Made by a program: the position numbers and the translations under genes. DNA of 16,864 nt from positions 1 to 16,864 of the forward strand of contig CAYOCE010000030.1 of the NCBI GenBank assembly GCA_964402405.1, read 5' to 3'. This document shows, one piece after another, positions 14,479-16,864 of the stretch. Below the pieces are notes generated by a model. That model saw only the letters and a list, made by a program, of their open reading frames with translations, did not search any database and was not told the origin of the DNA. The DNA comes from CAYOCE01 sp964402405. Its GTDB lineage: Bacteria; Pseudomonadota; Alphaproteobacteria; UBA7879. Position 1 is the stretch's first letter, and each line of letters opens with the position of its first letter.

Positions 14479-15189
14479 TTAAAAAACATAGTAAAATGCA
14501 ACACTAATGACATGGTACCGGGGGCAAACGCGGCTATATACTGTGGAAACGTTGCTTTCCTTATCTAAATCCTGGGTTTTAATCCGTCGATACCAGTGAT
14601 AGGCATATTCAATACGGGTTCCCCAGTCTTTGTTAATTCGGTAATCAACCCCCGCCCCCGTGGTTACTCCCCAATCGGCCTTGCGTTCTTTAGTGAGTGC
14701 CGCTTTACTTGGATCTTCATAAGTGAAGGAAAAATGACTAAACAGAAATCCCACCTTGACATAAGGGTTTAATCCCTCGATTAAGGTTTTGACCCCCACC
14801 CGTGGGGCCAGTTCCAAAGCATAAAGACGCTTTAATGCTAAATTAACATTAGTATGGACAGTACCACCACTATCTGTAAAGGTTACTTGAGCAATTTTTC
14901 CATGGACTTTGTCATAGTGAATGGAAAAGTCCCATCCCAGGAAAATTTTCTCCCAATATTTCACCACATCAAAGTTTAAAAACCCCCCATACCCATATTT
15001 TTCCAAGCGCCGCGTATTATCAGCGGTACCCTCTTGATTGGAAACCGTGGATTCCATGCTATTGTTCATCAGCAGGCCCTCCACCCCAGCGCCAGCGCGA
15101 TACTCTAGGTCTGCATGTGTGGGTAGGGTGGCTAGAATGCTTAGTAAAATAAATAAACTTATAGATAATATTACTTTTATTTTGTCCAT
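14479..15189 (-). CDS. Outer-membrane beta-barrel protein (opacity/OmpA-like porin fold)
   Basis: This is a 236-residue exported protein with a signal peptide ending THA (24-26), after which an alternating polar/aromatic pattern suggests about eight beta strands. Examples are ALELAPRVGV (124-133), NPYVKVGFLFSHFSF (141-155), WGVTTGAGVDYRI (173-185), GTRIEYAYHWY (190-200) and the last strand YHVISVAFYYVF (225-236), ending in the C-terminal phenylalanine recognised by the BAM machinery. Length and pattern fit the small 8-stranded OMP_b-brl/opacity group. Function is unknown; such proteins are often surface antigens or adhesins in host-associated bacteria. GGGAG (15202-15198) lies 8 nt before the ATG at 15189, a good ribosome site. 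It is the first gene of a likely two-gene operon with the coiled-coil protein. Confidence 0.85.
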   Translation of the reverse strand: MDKIKVILSISLFILLSILATLPTHADLEYRAGAGVEGLLMNNSMESTVSNQEGTADNTRRLEKYGYGGFLNFDVVKYWEKIFLGWDFSIHYDKVHGKIAQVTFTDSGGTVHTNVNLALKRLYALELAPRVGVKTLIEGLNPYVKVGFLFSHFSFTYEDPSKAALTKERKADWGVTTGAGVDYRINKDWGTRIEYAYHWYRRIKTQDLDKESNVSTVYSRVCPRYHVISVAFYYVF

Positions 15190-15280
15190 TTTTTATTCTC
15201 CCGTTTCTTAGTCTCACCCGTTTTTTTGTGTTTGTCACTAGGTAAAAAATATTTTTTTAATTGCTCCCTCGTACTTAATC
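15190..15280. other. Leader region of the barrel gene
   Basis: Apart from the ribosome site (15202-15198) this AT-rich stretch shows only homopolymer T and A runs on the plus strand. I see no promoter good enough to call for the minus-strand operon, although one must lie here or within the palindromic cluster beside it. Confidence 0.35.
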
Positions 15281-15502
15281 ATCCCCTCGGAGGAGGGGAT
15301 CCACCCACCTTCGCTAAAGCTATGGTGGGCAAGAGAGGCTCGTCCCCCGAAGCTTCAGCGTAGGGGGATCCATGTGCGGTAGCGTTTATAGCCTACCTAC
15401 GCTAAAGCTTCGGTAGGCACTCCTAGCTCTAACTCGCTTGGGTGGCTTGCCGCCCGAAGCTCGAAGAGCGTAGGGTGGGCCCCCGTCTTCACGGGGGTGG
15501 TT
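15281..15502. repeat. Cluster of palindromic repeat units (long composite element)
   Basis: At least six stem-loops lie head to tail. These are ATCCCCTC-GGAG-GAGGGGAT (15281-15300); CCCACC/GGTGGG around a 14-nt loop (15304-15329); TCCCCC/GGGGGA around the reverse-complemented 14-nt loop (15343-15368); GCCTACC/GGTAGGC around a 14-nt loop (15391-15418); a bulged unit ending with a 17-nt loop variant (about 15434-15475); and CCCCCGT-CTTC-ACGGGGG followed by TGGTT (15480-15502). The order hairpin - CCATGTGCGGTAGC - closing CTTC hairpin matches the element at 9705-9794. The loop family matches 8-29. The cluster sits between two divergent genes for surface or exported proteins. Confidence 0.8.
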
Positions 15503-15570
15503 TGAAAGGGTGTTGGGGTGGTTGAAGAAAAATAAAAGGATAGTCCAGCAGTAGTTGTGTACTTTGACTT

Positions 15571-15599
15571 TTTACTCATTCAATGATACCCTTATAAAT
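15571..15599 (+). promoter_or_regulatory. Candidate promoter of the exported cysteine-pair repeat gene
   Basis: TTTACT (15571-15576) and TATAAA (15594-15599) are 17 nt apart and match four and five of six consensus positions. A TTGACT at 15564-15569 lies just upstream but at a poor distance to any good -10. The ribosome site GGGGGG (15615-15620) and ATG (15629) follow at normal distances. Confidence 0.45.
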
Positions 15600-15628
15600 A
15601 AAAGAAAAATAAATGGGGGGACCTACGA

Positions 15629-16864
15629 ATGAAAAAACAAACAGGATTATTGGCAATACTTTTAGGGTGTACGTTTCTAAATACCCAGGCGGATGACTAT
15701 ACTCGGTTTGCTTGTGCAAAAAACCCTCTGCTAGCCTTTGATGCCGCCACAAAAGAAACCGACTATCATAAAAATTGTCTGGAAGCTGCATTGAAGGCAG
15801 CCCAAAAAGTCCAAACCTTTGTTGACACTAAGGCTCCCGTAAAAGACGTTAATGCCAACTTTGCCACTATCGTTAAGGGGTGGAGTCCAGAGATTCGAGC
15901 TGCCTATCTTGCGGTTTTAAGAGCACGTTTGGATATGGGGCTTGCAGGCGTACCTGTAGCTGGGCCAGATGTAGATACGTTTAATGCGGGTACTCATCTA
16001 AGTGTAGGATCTAACATCAAGTCCGATAAATGTGTCTCCAATGTCTCGGATGCTATTCGGGCGGCCCTTTCAGCCCATCCCAATCCAAATTGTTTGAAAA
16101 AAGCCTATGCCCAGATAACACAACCTTCCAGCAGAACCGAAAGTTTTGATTTTTCTTGGAACATGATATCACAAGAACTTCAAACCAATGCCAAAGATTT
16201 AATAGAAAGACGCTTAGGAATACAAAGTACTATGGCATCAAAAAAATCTCTCAGCCAATTAATTCAAGATGTCCGATTTTCCTTTAGTGATTATGCCGCC
16301 GAAGGTCCCTTTACCCCAAAAAGTTGTAGCACGAACCTGAAGACAGCGGTTGCTGCGGTGCTTAGCCCCGGTACGCCCACCCAATGTTTGCAGGCTATAC
16401 AGCAGGCGTTAGGCCAGCATCGTCCTTACTCTGGTCAACTTAAAGATTCTTTTGAATCCTATATCAAATCCTTCCAAAGTCTTGTTAACCAACGGATAGA
16501 GGGCACGCAACCTAATTTTAAAGGACCTTGGATTGCGAGTGCAAAAAGGCTTTTCCGGTTTTTAACAGCTGTTCCCACTGGTCCTATTATACAACAAGCA
16601 GATAAGGACACATACGGAATCGACAAACCATGCCCCAAAGCCTATAGGGATCTAAGGTTCAAACCCTGGGCTGATCCAAGTACCCAGGTTGAGCGTTGCT
16701 TTGATGCTTGCCAGCTAGATAAAGCATCTGGTGCAGCTGAAAAGAAAGATTTCGCTGCCTACAACAACGCCTGCCTTCAGGTTTACCAAGTAGCCTTGGG
16801 AAGTCCAACAGAAGCAACTGCAAGTGTGACCAAGGCTGGGTATGCGCTTTCTAAAACGGATGAG
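15629..16864 (+). CDS. Exported cysteine-pair repeat protein, partial (3' end beyond window)
   Basis: The reading frame is open for all 412 codons to the window edge; no family is recognised. The first 21 residues form a signal peptide (basic KK, core GLLAILLG, TQA at 19-21). C14 in LLGC is not a good lipobox. The mature part is mostly helical and internally repetitive. Cysteine pairs at C29/C50, C135/C155, C233/C253, C335/C357 and C361/C382 are each 20-22 residues apart. The second cysteine is usually followed by L and a helix (CLEAALKAA, CLKKAYAQI, CLQAIQQAL, CLQVYQVAL). The first four pairs recur about every 100 residues, and between them lies a second amphipathic helix (about 85-104, 177-197, 268-292). 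Periplasmic or surface location makes disulfides plausible. GGGGGG lies 8 nt before the ATG. It is divergent from the barrel/coiled-coil operon. Confidence 0.8.
   Translation, partial: MKKQTGLLAILLGCTFLNTQADDYTRFACAKNPLLAFDAATKETDYHKNCLEAALKAAQKVQTFVDTKAPVKDVNANFATIVKGWSPEIRAAYLAVLRARLDMGLAGVPVAGPDVDTFNAGTHLSVGSNIKSDKCVSNVSDAIRAALSAHPNPNCLKKAYAQITQPSSRTESFDFSWNMISQELQTNAKDLIERRLGIQSTMASKKSLSQLIQDVRFSFSDYAAEGPFTPKSCSTNLKTAVAAVLSPGTPTQCLQAIQQALGQHRPYSGQLKDSFESYIKSFQSLVNQRIEGTQPNFKGPWIASAKRLFRFLTAVPTGPIIQQADKDTYGIDKPCPKAYRDLRFKPWADPSTQVERCFDACQLDKASGAAEKKDFAAYNNACLQVYQVALGSPTEATASVTKAGYALSKTDE

Noticed and set aside
15281..15502. CRISPR array
   Set aside because: The units differ in size, stem sequence and orientation, and there are no regular spacers or identical direct repeats; these are dispersed palindromic elements.

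Overview
The window reads as chromosome from an AT-leaning alphaproteobacterium, most likely a host-associated lineage of the Holosporales or a relative. Three things point there. An NrnC-type nanoRNase replaces oligoribonuclease. An RNase E ends in the alphaproteobacterial GWW PNPase-docking motif and sits in the rne-amiC-mrcA order that I recall as common in that class. The intergenic DNA carries many short palindromic repeats. The order-level placement is inference, not proof.

Left part (about 1-5,540). A palindromic unit and a 149-bp inverted-repeat-bounded segment precede a tight operon: pyruvate kinase (pyk), 23S rRNA 2'-O-methyltransferase (rlmB) and the acyl-phosphate glycerol-3-phosphate acyltransferase plsY. 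The pyk-rlmB gap is 4 nt, and rlmB-plsY overlap as ATGA. A tRNA-Leu(CAG) with its own promoter follows, and nrnC starts 22 nt after its CCA end. Next is an unrecognised exported protein with a GNAT-like acetyl-CoA loop, then a small single-span membrane protein on the minus strand and a strong bidirectional terminator.

Middle (5,540-12,263). RNase E (minus) and the amiC amidase (plus) diverge from a 401-bp spacer. The class A penicillin-binding protein mrcA follows amiC, with a palindromic repeat element in the gap. amiC and mrcA act together in peptidoglycan remodelling and synthesis. RNase E, with PNPase encoded elsewhere, would form the RNA degradosome, and NrnC would finish its dinucleotide products.

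Right part (12,264-16,864). This looks like an accessory cell-surface locus. A minus-strand pair encodes an outer-membrane beta-barrel and, 44 nt downstream, a large exported coiled-coil protein interrupted by a 100-N assembly gap. Diverging from them across a 439-bp spacer packed with palindromes is an exported protein built of about 100-residue repeats, each with a cysteine pair 20-22 residues apart. It runs off the window end after 412 codons.

The most unusual signals are: (i) a palindromic repeat family whose stems differ in sequence but stay base-paired around a near-constant 14-nt loop; (ii) the cysteine-pair repeat protein; (iii) the exported GNAT-like protein bracketed by imperfect direct repeats. 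No complete new multi-gene system is provable from this window alone.
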